Assembly: GCA_021604605.1 (NCBI GenBank)
Contig: BQJH01000027.1
Span: 1-17,697, forward strand
From: Hyphococcus sp.
GTDB taxonomy: Bacteria; Pseudomonadota; Alphaproteobacteria; Caulobacterales; Parvularculaceae
DNA: 17,697 nucleotides
Direction: 5' to 3'
The notes beneath the pieces were generated by a model, which saw nothing but the letters and a program-made list of their open reading frames with translations, did not search any database and was not told the origin of the DNA. The position numbers and the translations under genes are program-made. This document shows positions 1 to 9,000 of the stretch, in pieces (the stretch's first letter is position 1; each line of letters begins with the position of its first letter).

Positions 1-195
1 AAAAAAGTTGCTGCAGCACTGGGCGAGTTTAACGCCTCTGAAAAGGCCCAACCTGAAACATCAGGCACGATTGCTTTTGGCAAACCGCTTAGCCGTCCTG
101 CACGGCTGGGGGCGATTGAACTTGCCGTTTTCGCAACGTCGCCCCCTTTAATTAGTCATAAGCCATTGCGGCCTCTCTTCATGGAAGAGCAATAG
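1..195 (+). CDS. C-terminal tail of an unrecognised gene upstream of flhA (partial)
   Basis: Reading frame 1 is open from the first base to a TAG at 193-195, giving about 64 residues and ending in LFMEEQ. The stop lies 2 bp before the flhA start, so this gene is almost certainly the previous member of the flagellar operon. In many alphaproteobacteria flhA is preceded by fliF/fliG/fliH/fliN/flbD genes. However, this tail shows neither the Fis-type helix-turn-helix expected at the end of FlbD nor the FliN surface-presentation fold, so I do not name it. The visible sequence is Pro- and Ala-rich with no motif. The start lies outside the window. Confidence 0.7.
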   Translation, partial: KKVAAALGEFNASEKAQPETSGTIAFGKPLSRPARLGAIELAVFATSPPLISHKPLRPLFMEEQ

Positions 196-197
196 CC

Positions 198-2276
198 ATG
201 GAAACGAGCGCTAAATCCATTTTCCAGCCAACTGTGTTACTCGCCATCACCTTGATGGCGATTATCATAATGATGGTGTTGCCGGCGCCCGCCTGGGTCG
301 TGGACATTGGACTGACGGTATCATTTGCCTTGGCAATTTTGATTTTTACAATCACGCTCTTCATTGAACGGCCGCTTGACTTCTCATCCTTTCCAACAAT
401 TTTGCTTGGATCATTACTCCTGCGGCTGTCGTTAAACATTTCATCCACCAAGCTGATCATTGGCCAAGGCCATACAGGACCTGACGCAGCAGGCGGGGTT
501 ATTAAGGGCTTTGCGACTTTCATCATGGGCGGGAATGTTTTCCTTGGTCTCGTGGTCTTTACCGTTCTCTTGATTGTCAACTTCATGGTGATCACAAAAG
601 GCGCGGGCCGGATGGCGGAAGTTGGCGCGCGTTTCGCCCTTGATGGCATGCCCGGCAAACAGTTGGCGATTGATTCTGATATTGCCGCTGGCGCGATCAA
701 CCATGAAGAGGCGAAATCCCGCCGGAAAATTGAACAGGAAGAAACGACATTCTTTGGTTCTCTCGATGGCGTGTCGAAGTTTGTTAAAGGCGACGCCATC
801 GCCGGGTTGCTCATCACACTATTGAATCTGATTGTCGGATTGGCGATCGGCATCGGCGCACATAATTTGTCTTTTGGGCAGGCCATTGAGACTTATTCAA
901 TGCTGACCATTGGCGACGGCCTGGTTTCCCAAATCCCTGCTGTGATCATCTCCATCGCTGCGGCCTTGCTCCTGTCTAAAGGCGGCGTACTGGGTCCAAC
1001 CGACCGGGCTTTGTTCGATCAGTTGGCAGAATACCCTGCCGCGATTGCAACTGTATCCGGTATGTTAGCTGTATTTGCGCTCTTTCCGGGCATGCCTTTT
1101 GCGCCTTTTATGGCAGGCGCACTTATTTTAGGGGGGCTTGCGGCCTTTTTATATCAACGCCCGCCTGACAAAACCCAAGCCCAACTTGACGCAGAAGAAA
1201 TCGACGAGACGCCGGTTGAAGAATCATTAGGCGACATTCTTGATCTTGATGAAATCCATGTTGAGTTTGCGCCAAACATTATTCCAACTTGTATGGACTC
1301 AGATGCAGGCCTTGATAAGCGGATTGGCAAAATTCGAAAATACGTCGCCGCTGAGTTCGGCTTTATTGTCCCGCCAATTCGACTTACGGATAACGCAACC
1401 CGTGCGGACAATGAATATGTAATCCGCATCCACGGGGTTGAAGTGGCGCGCAGCAGCCTCGACCCGAAATCTGTTCTGGTACTGACAAGAGATGATGTCT
1501 TGCTGGACATCCCCGGCAAGGATGTTCAGGAACCTGTCTTTAATGCGCCCGCCCGCTGGATATCTGCCGAACATCAGGAAGATGCGATCATTCTCGGCTT
1601 GCCGGTTATTGAGCCCGCTGAAGTCGCAGCCACGCATCTGCTGGAAGTGATTAAATCGAACTTCGGACGGCTCATGACGCGGCGTGCGTTAAGGCGGATA
1701 TTCGATGAATTCACGGCAACATCAGACCCCGTCAAAGCTGAGGCGAACAAAAAAATCATTGATGAGTTTGTCACGGACCAAACACCGTTTGATCTGATAC
1801 AATCCGTGCTCCGTCTGTTGCTTGAAGAGCGGATATCCATCCGTAACTTGCCGGTGATACTCGAAGCAATTTCAGAAGGAAGAAGCGCTCTTTCTTCGCC
1901 CGAACAAATTTCTGAATATGTTCGTCAGCGGTTAGGCTTCCAGTTTATTTCAAAATTGCGCGACGATGACGGGTATTTGCCGCTTATTCAGCTCGCACCG
2001 GACTGGGAAAAAGTCTTTTCCGAGCACGAACAAGAACAACCAAACGGCGCCTCTGATATTGCCTTGTCGCCTTCAGAGTTTAACCGGCTGGCAACAGCTA
2101 TCCGTGAGAAAATTTCAAAAGCCGTTTCGACGGGGGTTTTTCCGGCTATTGTCACAAGTGCAAAGCGTCGCCGGTTCTTAACGACGGTGCTTGCAGCTAA
2201 AGGCATCCGAAATTCCGTTATCTCGTATGAGGAAATTGATCCGTCAGAGCGCCCCTCCATTATTGGCGTTGCTTAA
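198..2276 (+). CDS. flhA: FlhA, flagellar type III export gate protein
   Basis: FlhA forms the nonameric export gate ring of the flagellar type III secretion system in the inner membrane. Its cytosolic domain docks substrate-chaperone complexes and helps couple export to the proton motive force. At 692 aa the protein has the usual family length. The N-terminal half is strongly hydrophobic, with several membrane helices between about residues 12 and 320. It contains the FHIPEP-family signature around residues 64-90 (RLSLNISSTKLI) and the conserved cytosolic loop around 138-165 (GRMAEVGARFALDGMPGKQ). The soluble C-terminal domain starts near residue 345. GGAAGAG lies 8 nt before the ATG, which supports this start. 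It is followed 12 bp later by fliR. Homologues in non-flagellar injectisomes exist, but the context with a FliJ-like gene and no effectors favours the flagellum. Confidence 0.98.
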   Translation: METSAKSIFQPTVLLAITLMAIIIMMVLPAPAWVVDIGLTVSFALAILIFTITLFIERPLDFSSFPTILLGSLLLRLSLNISSTKLIIGQGHTGPDAAGGVIKGFATFIMGGNVFLGLVVFTVLLIVNFMVITKGAGRMAEVGARFALDGMPGKQLAIDSDIAAGAINHEEAKSRRKIEQEETTFFGSLDGVSKFVKGDAIAGLLITLLNLIVGLAIGIGAHNLSFGQAIETYSMLTIGDGLVSQIPAVIISIAAALLLSKGGVLGPTDRALFDQLAEYPAAIATVSGMLAVFALFPGMPFAPFMAGALILGGLAAFLYQRPPDKTQAQLDAEEIDETPVEESLGDILDLDEIHVEFAPNIIPTCMDSDAGLDKRIGKIRKYVAAEFGFIVPPIRLTDNATRADNEYVIRIHGVEVARSSLDPKSVLVLTRDDVLLDIPGKDVQEPVFNAPARWISAEHQEDAIILGLPVIEPAEVAATHLLEVIKSNFGRLMTRRALRRIFDEFTATSDPVKAEANKKIIDEFVTDQTPFDLIQSVLRLLLEERISIRNLPVILEAISEGRSALSSPEQISEYVRQRLGFQFISKLRDDDGYLPLIQLAPDWEKVFSEHEQEQPNGASDIALSPSEFNRLATAIREKISKAVSTGVFPAIVTSAKRRRFLTTVLAAKGIRNSVISYEEIDPSERPSIIGVA

Positions 2277-2288
2277 AAGAGCGCGCTG

Positions 2289-3071
2289 ATGGAACAACTG
2301 ACCAACGCCCTCAACAACGAAATCGCTTTTACGACGATTGCCGTAGCGGCAGCGATATTTACAAGAATGTCCGCGATATCTCTTTTTCTACCGGGACTAG
2401 GAGAGCGATCGATACCGGTGCGGGTTCGCCTTATGGCCGCCATGGGTATCACGCTTGTCGTTTATCCACTGGTTAGCGGGAAAGCGTCAGTTGATCTGAG
2501 CATCTCTGGTCTTGCCTTTATGCTTATGGCCGAGGCTGTCGCTGGCGCCCTCATCGGGTTCAGCATCCGCATCGCCATTTTTACAGTACAAATTGCCGGC
2601 TCGATCGCCAGCCAAAGCTTATCGCTCGCTCAACTTTTTGGAGCCAGCATTGGATTTCAACCGGAATCGCCAATTGCAACAATCTTGATGATAACATGTG
2701 TTGTGCTGGCCGTGTCGTCAGGGCTGCACTTTGAAACGATCAATGTCCTTTCGACTTCTTATACATTGATGCCGCTCGGCGCCTTCCCTGGCGGGGGAGA
2801 AACAGGTCAATGGGCGGCTGAGCGAGTTGCTTTTTCATTTGCTGCGGCTTTGTCGCTTGCCCTTCCCTTCGTCACGCTTGGCTTTATTTACAACCTGGCA
2901 ATCGGGGCAGCGAACCGCGCCATGCCTCAATTGATGGTCGCATTTGTCGGTATCCCTGCCGTCACGCTTGCGGGACTGGTTCTCCTTGCCATGTCGGCCC
3001 CTGTCATTCTCGGCGTCTGGATTGATCTCTTGAATGATATCATCCGGGATTTTCTGGGGAGCAGCCTGTGA
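2289..3071 (+). CDS. fliR: FliR, flagellar export apparatus membrane protein
   Basis: FliR is the single-copy core component that, with FliP and FliQ, builds the helical export pore inside the flagellar basal body. The 260-aa product matches the family length and is hydrophobic almost throughout, with about six candidate membrane segments. The stretch FTRMSAISLFLPGLGERSIP near residues 24-43 is the characteristic FliR N-terminal region. The central segment QSLSLAQLFGAS, followed by a Pro-Glu-Ser turn, and the C-terminal QLMVAFVGIPA segment also fit the family. It sits 12 bp after flhA, and its TGA overlaps the GTG of flhB (GTGA at 3068-3071), so translation of the two is probably coupled. FliP and FliQ are not in the window. 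Confidence 0.96.
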   Translation: MEQLTNALNNEIAFTTIAVAAAIFTRMSAISLFLPGLGERSIPVRVRLMAAMGITLVVYPLVSGKASVDLSISGLAFMLMAEAVAGALIGFSIRIAIFTVQIAGSIASQSLSLAQLFGASIGFQPESPIATILMITCVVLAVSSGLHFETINVLSTSYTLMPLGAFPGGGETGQWAAERVAFSFAAALSLALPFVTLGFIYNLAIGAANRAMPQLMVAFVGIPAVTLAGLVLLAMSAPVILGVWIDLLNDIIRDFLGSSL

Positions 3072-4165
3072 GCGAAGAAAATGATAGTGGCGGTGCGGAT
3101 AAGTCCCACGACCCCACCCCGCAGAAACTCCTCAAATCCCGCCAAAAAGGTGATGTCCCCTATTCAACGGAAGTCACCGCTGCGGCCACATATGTCGGAT
3201 TTCTTGTCGCTCTGTTGATCACAATGGGGTGGACAGCGCCGCAACTGCATGGGCTTTTAAAAGGCCTGCTTCACCGTCCTGACACCATTGCAGCACTGCT
3301 TTTTGATGCGCAAGATAGTCAGTTTTTTGCTCACTTCACGACCCGCATAATGGTGTCCATTCTACCAGTGTTTCTCGTTGTGGCGCTTGGCGCCGTCCTT
3401 TCCATTATTGCTCAGCAGGCATTTGCGGTTTCATTATCGAAGATCAAACCAAAGATGTCGCGGCTTTCGATTGTAGATAATGCGAAACAAAAATATGGGC
3501 CCAATGGCTTGTCGGAGTTCGTGAAAAGCACATCGAAACTGGGCGCCGTATTGGTGATTTTACTCTTTGCGTATAATGGCAGATTTGAAGAACTACCGTC
3601 CCTTGCCCAACTTCCCCCCGCTGCAATCGCCCAATTGCTGCTAAAAGAATCCATTGTTTTTTGCAGCTACGTCACTGGCGCTGCAATCTTCATTGCCGCG
3701 ATTGATTTGCCTTGGCGTAAATTCCAGCATCACAACAAGCTGAAAATGACCCTTCAGGAGGTCAAGGAAGAAAATAAAGAAACTGAAGGTGATCCCGCCT
3801 TGAAAAGTGCGCGTCGCAGTCGCGCTGAATCGATCGCAACCAACCGAATGATGCAAGATGTGCCAACTGCAGATATTATTATTGTCAACCCGACCCATTA
3901 TGCAGTCGCTCTAAAATGGGATCGAAAAAATAACGCAGCGCCAAAATGTGTTGCAAAAGGCGTGGATGAAGTCGCGGCCCGCATCCGTGAGGCCGCCTCT
4001 GCCGCTGGCGTCCCGATCAGAAGAGACCCCCCGACCGCACGATCCATATATTCTGTCGTAAAAGTGGGGCACGAAATAAAGAAAGAACACTACAGCGCCG
4101 TCGCCGCCGCCATTCACTACGCAGATGAGATGCGTAAAAAATGGAAGAAGCCGTATTCGTCATGA
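3068..4165 (+). CDS. flhB: FlhB, flagellar export gate and substrate-specificity switch protein
   Basis: FlhB is an inner-membrane export component whose cytosolic domain cleaves itself and switches export from rod/hook proteins to filament proteins. The 365-aa product has the charged N-terminus typical of the family (DPTPQKLLKSRQKGDV, residues 15-30) and four hydrophobic segments between about 40 and 215. Its cytosolic domain carries the autocleavage motif NPTH at residues 274-277, followed by YAVALKW. In the family, cleavage occurs between the Asn and Pro of this motif, so the switch should work. The start is GTG, preceded by GGGGAG at a good distance, and it overlaps the fliR stop. The stop codon overlaps the next ATG (ATGA at 4162-4165). 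The C-terminus is short, as in other alphaproteobacteria. Confidence 0.97.
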   Translation: MSEENDSGGADKSHDPTPQKLLKSRQKGDVPYSTEVTAAATYVGFLVALLITMGWTAPQLHGLLKGLLHRPDTIAALLFDAQDSQFFAHFTTRIMVSILPVFLVVALGAVLSIIAQQAFAVSLSKIKPKMSRLSIVDNAKQKYGPNGLSEFVKSTSKLGAVLVILLFAYNGRFEELPSLAQLPPAAIAQLLLKESIVFCSYVTGAAIFIAAIDLPWRKFQHHNKLKMTLQEVKEENKETEGDPALKSARRSRAESIATNRMMQDVPTADIIIVNPTHYAVALKWDRKNNAAPKCVAKGVDEVAARIREAASAAGVPIRRDPPTARSIYSVVKVGHEIKKEHYSAVAAAIHYADEMRKKWKKPYSS

Positions 4166-4584
4166 AAAAGCAAGAACTAGAAAAACTTCTGACGATCATG
4201 AAGGCTAAAACTCAGATTGAGCGCATCGAATATGCCAACATGAAGGCCCATCAGGACTATATCTTGAAGGAAGCGCAACAACTACGAGAAAATGCATCAG
4301 AAAGCCGGTCTGATGTTGCCGATATTCCATCAGCAGCATTTATCAAAAATCAGGAACGCTTTCTGAACAAAAGCCTGGACCGGGCTAACAAAAAAGAAGT
4401 AATAGCCTCGACCCTTGACCCTGCGGTGCTTTCTCGACGGCAAAAGCTGGAAAAAGCCTTACAAAAAGAACTGGTGATAGAAAGTTTGAGCCTGAAAGCA
4501 CGAGAAGAAGCCCGCAAGGAGCATCTGGCGATCGAAGAGAAACAACGAGAATTTGTTCATAATTTACGCATTCAAGTGGCGTGA
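4162..4584 (+). CDS. Small charged coiled-coil protein, probable FliJ-like export helper
   Basis: This is a 140-aa protein of almost entirely helical, highly charged sequence rich in Glu, Lys, Gln and Ala, with no membrane segment, signal peptide or cysteine. FliJ is a coiled-coil protein of about this size that sits under the export gate and links the FliI ATPase ring to FlhA. FliJ proteins are very poorly conserved, so the call rests on size, coiled-coil character and position at the end of the flhA-fliR-flhB run. I chose the ATG at 4162 because it overlaps the flhB stop as ATGA, typical of translational coupling. An in-frame ATG at 4141 would add seven residues and lie wholly inside flhB. 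Another small flagellar chaperone is possible. It appears to be the last gene of the operon. Confidence 0.7.
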   Translation: MKKQELEKLLTIMKAKTQIERIEYANMKAHQDYILKEAQQLRENASESRSDVADIPSAAFIKNQERFLNKSLDRANKKEVIASTLDPAVLSRRQKLEKALQKELVIESLSLKAREEARKEHLAIEEKQREFVHNLRIQVA

Positions 4585-4916
4585 TCCCAAAACGTCAAAA
4601 AACTGACCTGTAGAAAAATTATCCACCGCGCAGAGATTAATCTTTTATTTTTCTTTATGAAGAAATCACCTCCACGCAACTAATCCTTCCTCAGATAAAA
4701 TATTATCAGTTGTTCTATTTGAGAGAGTTTGAAATTTTGACAGTCGCTTTTATCACATGTTTTCAATGGGCTAGTAGAACTTTACGGCGTAACCAGCATT
4801 CTTTTTATTGAGCGAGAATATGCGCGTTTGAGCGCCCGTGAAGGTTAACTGATAATCAAACAATGCGTGAGATCAATAACGTTCGTCATTGTTGAATTCT
4901 GGACGGGGAGCCCAGC
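4585..4916 (+). other. Non-coding region between the flagellar operon and the GGDEF gene
   Basis: This is 332 bp of visibly AT-rich sequence with no convincing open reading frame. I see no good intrinsic terminator behind the coiled-coil gene. A perfect TTGACA occurs at 4737-4742, but no matching -10 element follows at 17-18 bp (TTTTCA/TTTCAA), so it is only a weak promoter candidate. A CtrA-like box is listed separately. The segment AGCGAGAATATGCGCG...TTGAGCGCC near 4811-4836 contains loosely repeated TGAGCG words without a clear role. GGGGAG at 4906-4911 is the probable ribosome binding site of the cyclase. Confidence 0.6.
4845..4859 (+). promoter_or_regulatory. CtrA-like box upstream of the diguanylate cyclase
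   Basis: The sequence TTAACTGATAATCAA fits TTAA-N7-TCAA, seven of eight bases of the alphaproteobacterial CtrA recognition site TTAA-N7-TTAA. It lies about 58 bp before the cyclase ATG, a plausible promoter position. CtrA commonly controls flagellar and c-di-GMP genes in this class. The region is AT-rich, so a chance match is quite possible. Confidence 0.3.
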
Positions 4917-5951
4917 ATGGGTCAAGCACTAAGATCATCAGAAGATCCACAAACTATTGGACAGCATACGCTTCAAGAACTCGGCGATATGTCTATTCCA
5001 CCAGTTCCGCCGTATTACGAAGTCTGGTTCTCACACCTTGAGCGTAAGAACGATGACCTTTCTTCTGAAATTGATTCCGCTGGCGCATCGATCGATGAAA
5101 TGTTCTTGAAGAACATTCATGGAAAGTATTTTGAGAACGGCAAAACAGAATCCAACATAGATGACTACACGGCGCAATTGTTGCTCCAGACAAAAAATAT
5201 GAAACATCTCATCGAGAATTTCGATGATTCAGCAAAAGAGTTTCATAAGGATCTTGATGACGCTTCTGTGCAGATGGAAGCTGGCAACATTGATGAGCAA
5301 GACCCCAAAGTTCTCTTAGGCACACTGCTGCAGACAGCACAAAAAGCAATCGAAAGAAATGCTGAGCTGGAACAGAATTTGTCCCTTGCATCAACGAAGA
5401 TTTCCTCGCTTCAGGAAGCTGTGGAAATGATCGCCACAGATGCGAACACAGACTTCCTGACCAAGCTGCATAATCGGCGCTATTTCGATAACGCGTTTGA
5501 CCAACTCTTGGATAGTGCGCGTATTAGTAACGAGCCATTGTGTCTGGTGGTTGCAGATATTGACCACTTTAAGAACTTCAACGACACATGGGGCCACCAT
5601 ATTGGTGACCAGGTTCTAAAACTAGTTGCAGGCACATTGCGGGAGAATGTTAAAGGGCAGGACTTGATTGCTCGTTATGGCGGTGAAGAATTTTCTATCG
5701 CCCTTCCAAATACAACGCTGGAAGATGCTGTGCGGCTAACCGATAATATTCGTGTGGCTGTCAGCAAAAGAAAACTCGTCAACAAAGCGACCAATAGCGA
5801 GTTAGGCCGTATTACTATGTCTTTTGGTATTGCAATGCTGGATGAAAAAACAACTGCCGAGGATATTTTTCAGCAAGCTGATAGCGCGCTATATGCTGCA
5901 AAGGACGCTGGTCGAAATTGCGTCAGAACACACCCTGAATGCGACGCGTAA
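4917..5951 (+). CDS. GGDEF-domain diguanylate cyclase
   Basis: This is a 344-aa soluble protein predicted to make the second messenger c-di-GMP from two GTP molecules. The C-terminal GGDEF domain (about residues 175-340) has the entry motif DFLTKLHNRRYFD, the metal and substrate segment DIDHFKNFNDTWGH, and an intact catalytic GGEEF at residues 255-259. The usual allosteric I-site RxxD just before the active site is replaced by KGQD, so product inhibition may be weak or absent. The N-terminal half (1-170) has a PPYYEVWFSHLE segment like the YE-x-W region found in many proteobacterial cyclases, followed by helical, probably coiled-coil sequence. It has no membrane segments and no receiver or PAS domain. 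It lies 332 bp behind the flagellar export genes on the same strand and probably has its own promoter. Motility control is an inference from that position. Confidence 0.93.
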   Translation: MGQALRSSEDPQTIGQHTLQELGDMSIPPVPPYYEVWFSHLERKNDDLSSEIDSAGASIDEMFLKNIHGKYFENGKTESNIDDYTAQLLLQTKNMKHLIENFDDSAKEFHKDLDDASVQMEAGNIDEQDPKVLLGTLLQTAQKAIERNAELEQNLSLASTKISSLQEAVEMIATDANTDFLTKLHNRRYFDNAFDQLLDSARISNEPLCLVVADIDHFKNFNDTWGHHIGDQVLKLVAGTLRENVKGQDLIARYGGEEFSIALPNTTLEDAVRLTDNIRVAVSKRKLVNKATNSELGRITMSFGIAMLDEKTTAEDIFQQADSALYAAKDAGRNCVRTHPECDA

Positions 5952-6039
5952 ACGCCGTCTTGGACTAGGGTGCAGTTATTTCTGCATAACTTCTGAGCAA
6001 AGTGGTGTCCGGTTGGAAAAATAGCCTAAGCGTTCAAGT

Positions 6040-6063
6040 AGATCGTAGAGTATCCTGCGATCT
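6040..6063. terminator. Weak hairpin between convergent genes
   Basis: AGATCGTAG pairs with CTGCGATCT (9 bp including one G-U) around a 6-nt loop, midway between the convergent cyclase and TonB receptor genes. No T-run follows directly on either strand. It could therefore be a poor bidirectional terminator or an RNA 3'-end stabiliser. The rest of 5952-6082 shows nothing I can identify. Confidence 0.25.
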
Positions 6064-6082
6064 AAACTAATCCCATGAAAAT

Positions 6083-9000
6083 CTAGAATCTCACACGTGC
6101 CGACAAAGAATATCGTCGACCTCTCAAGTCATAAAAATTTGCATGTGTATTCGTTCCTGAAAAAGCAACAATTGGGGCCTTTTGGTCCGTCAGGTTTTCA
6201 ATGCCGAGCTGCAAAAATGCGTCATTGGATAGTTCCATCCGGATACTGGCATCAAAATACACTGTTGCTGGAATAGTAGCCTCAGGCGGGCCGTCCAGCC
6301 TGGTTGTTGTCTGACTGCGGTGTCTTGCCTGCAGCGCCAATCCAAAGCGCCCCAACTCAATACCGCTGGATAAAGTCGTTTGGTGTTTTGCATAATTCAC
6401 TAACCCATCATACCGCGACGTATCCCCTGATAGGTCAGTGTATTCAACACGATCTGTATAAGTGTAAGCCCCTGAAAACCAAATCTCGTCCAAAAAACTC
6501 AACTCATTTGGTGACAACGAATAACGGAACTCTGCATCCAGTCCACGCCATGATAAATCCCCATCATTCACAGAAAATATATTCGTTTTGGTGAGCTGTT
6601 CGCTCAACGGATCACGTGTAATTATTGGTTCTCCTGTTAAAGGGTTGTCTCCACAAAATGGGCTCGAAAGAGCAAGACTGGCATAACAACGCCTAACGGT
6701 GTCATCTGAATACAAAATATAATCTTCAATTTCATACGAAAGCCATGTTGCCGACAACTGCATAGCGCCTGGTATCGACGGAATTAGGTCTGTTGGCGAG
6801 ACACGAATGCCAAATGTTTTCGAATGAATTTTTTCAGGGGTCAAAAACGGGTTCCCGGAATACTCTATTTTAGTGAGTCCACTGCCTTGTTCAAAACCTG
6901 CACTCACTCCAAGCCGGGTTTCACTCATGCAATTTACAGCAATATTATCATCAACCCCATCCACCACTCCACAAGGGTCATCTATGCTAGTAGAGTAAGG
7001 AAAACTGCCTCCCAATAACTCTGTTATATTGGGCGACCTTTCTCCAAAGTGATAAGTTGAAGAAAAATGAATACCGGGAACCATGCCCCATTCTATAGCG
7101 AATTCTGAATTCGTAACGAGGGTAGCCTCAGATGGCTTTGTCCACCTAAAATGTGAAGTGAAATCAAAATCCCCAATAAGGCTATTCCGTAATAATGGAA
7201 AATCAAACCCCAAAGCCCCATCAACCGTAATCAATGATCGACTTATATCGTTATGAATCCATCCTCCTATGACGCTAGGGAGGTTTTCTGAGAGAAGCTG
7301 CGTGTTGATACCCGACCGGCGTATTGCCAATTCGCCATTCACAATAATTGGATCACTAAAAATATGATCTAATTCTGTTTTCCCTTTTGCGGCGAGAGTG
7401 TGCTCTTGCAAACCAACTTTTGTTATAATTGGCGCCAATGTTATGTACTCTTGCGCAGCAACCGAAATCCCCTCAGGAGAGAAAAAATCTACGGGCGCAC
7501 AGTCAGGTGTTAACGAACATGCATCGACATCAAGAGCCAATTGCAATGCATCTCCGTTGATACGGTTACCCTGGCTCCATTTAGTCCGGGTTTTTCCATA
7601 ACTATACTCAAAGCTCAATACGTTCTTATCGCCATCATCGAACTCGAGCCCCATGATTATATCAAGGTACTGTCGATTGACTTTATCACGGCGCAATCCA
7701 ACTTCCCTATATCTGTGATCAAACACAATTGATTGGATATCATTACCAAACTTATCACGTACAAACTGAGCTAAGGGTGCGGGTATTGTCGGATTATCTA
7801 TCGGAATAACAGCGGCATTTCCCGTCTTTAAACTTGAACCTTCGAAACGTGAGCCTATCGATGGAGAAAGTTTTGTGTAGGAAAAGCTAACGCCTCCATG
7901 CGCCTCCCCTATGAGCTTCCACTGTGGTGTAATTTCAGCCGAAAGCGATACAAACCCATTAAAACGATTGATGTCGGGAATCGTCGAAAATTCCGCGAGC
8001 GTGTTGTACCGCTGACCCAGTTGCCCACTAAACGGGACTACACCACCATTCGAGGTTGGAATAAAAAGTCCGTCAAACTCAAATTTGGCTAGACTACCAT
8101 CCGGTAAGATTGCGCCAGAGATAGTACCGACATCGGTTATTACACTGCCGCCAAATCCTGGCAAAAATTCAAATGTGTCTACGCCGGTTCGACCAAACCC
8201 ATATGGTACAGCAGTTTGTGGGCGATCTGCACCAACCAGACCTTCACTGAAAGTAAAATCAATCCCCCCAGAAATGTTAGCCTCACCATTCTTAAAGTCA
8301 CGGCCGGCTAATGCGTGAATGGATACTTCTTCACCATCTCCACGTTCCGTAATGCCGGATTTAATGCCCATCTCCAGGCCGTTGATATTTGACCGGGTTA
8401 CGAAATTCACAGCACCAGCAACCGCATTCGATCCGTAGCGAGCCCCTGCAGGCGTTGCGTTAATTTCAACACGCTCAAGGTGAGAGGCAGAAAAACGCGT
8501 TAGATCAACACCAATAATCTCTTCGTTTCCACCGAGCATTGGCGTTACACGGCGCCCATTTAGCATTACGAGAGTATGCGTCGCTTCCAAGCCTCTCAAA
8601 TCAACAAAGCTCAAGCCAGCCGACGGCCCATATATAGAACTGTTTTCAGGCGTAAAGGATGCAACAGTTTGTGGTAATTGCTGGATTGTTTCACTCAGCG
8701 AGGCGCCATTAAAATAAGCAAGATGTTCTTCATCCAGTTCAAATATATTACTCGTCCCAATCATCCCCAGCTTGTTTGAAGCAGCCGCAGTCACTACAAT
8801 AACGTCTTTGAAGATCGCTGATGAATTTTGAGAAGTAACAACGGCGTGTTGCGGTGCTATTGGAGATGACGCAGGAACAGCTGAAGTGATCGCATAATTA
8901 TTTGCAATAATTTTGTGCAATACTAAATCAACTTCAGCAAGCTCAGCGCGCAAAGCGCGCTCAGGCCGTGTTGCATTCGAAACGCTGACAATCGTCTTCC

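Noticed and set aside
179..886. Long minus-strand open frame (235 codons) opposite flhA
   Set aside because: It lies fully antisense to a certain gene, and its Pro/Ser/Lys-rich translation has no domain; it is a shadow of the flhA codon pattern.
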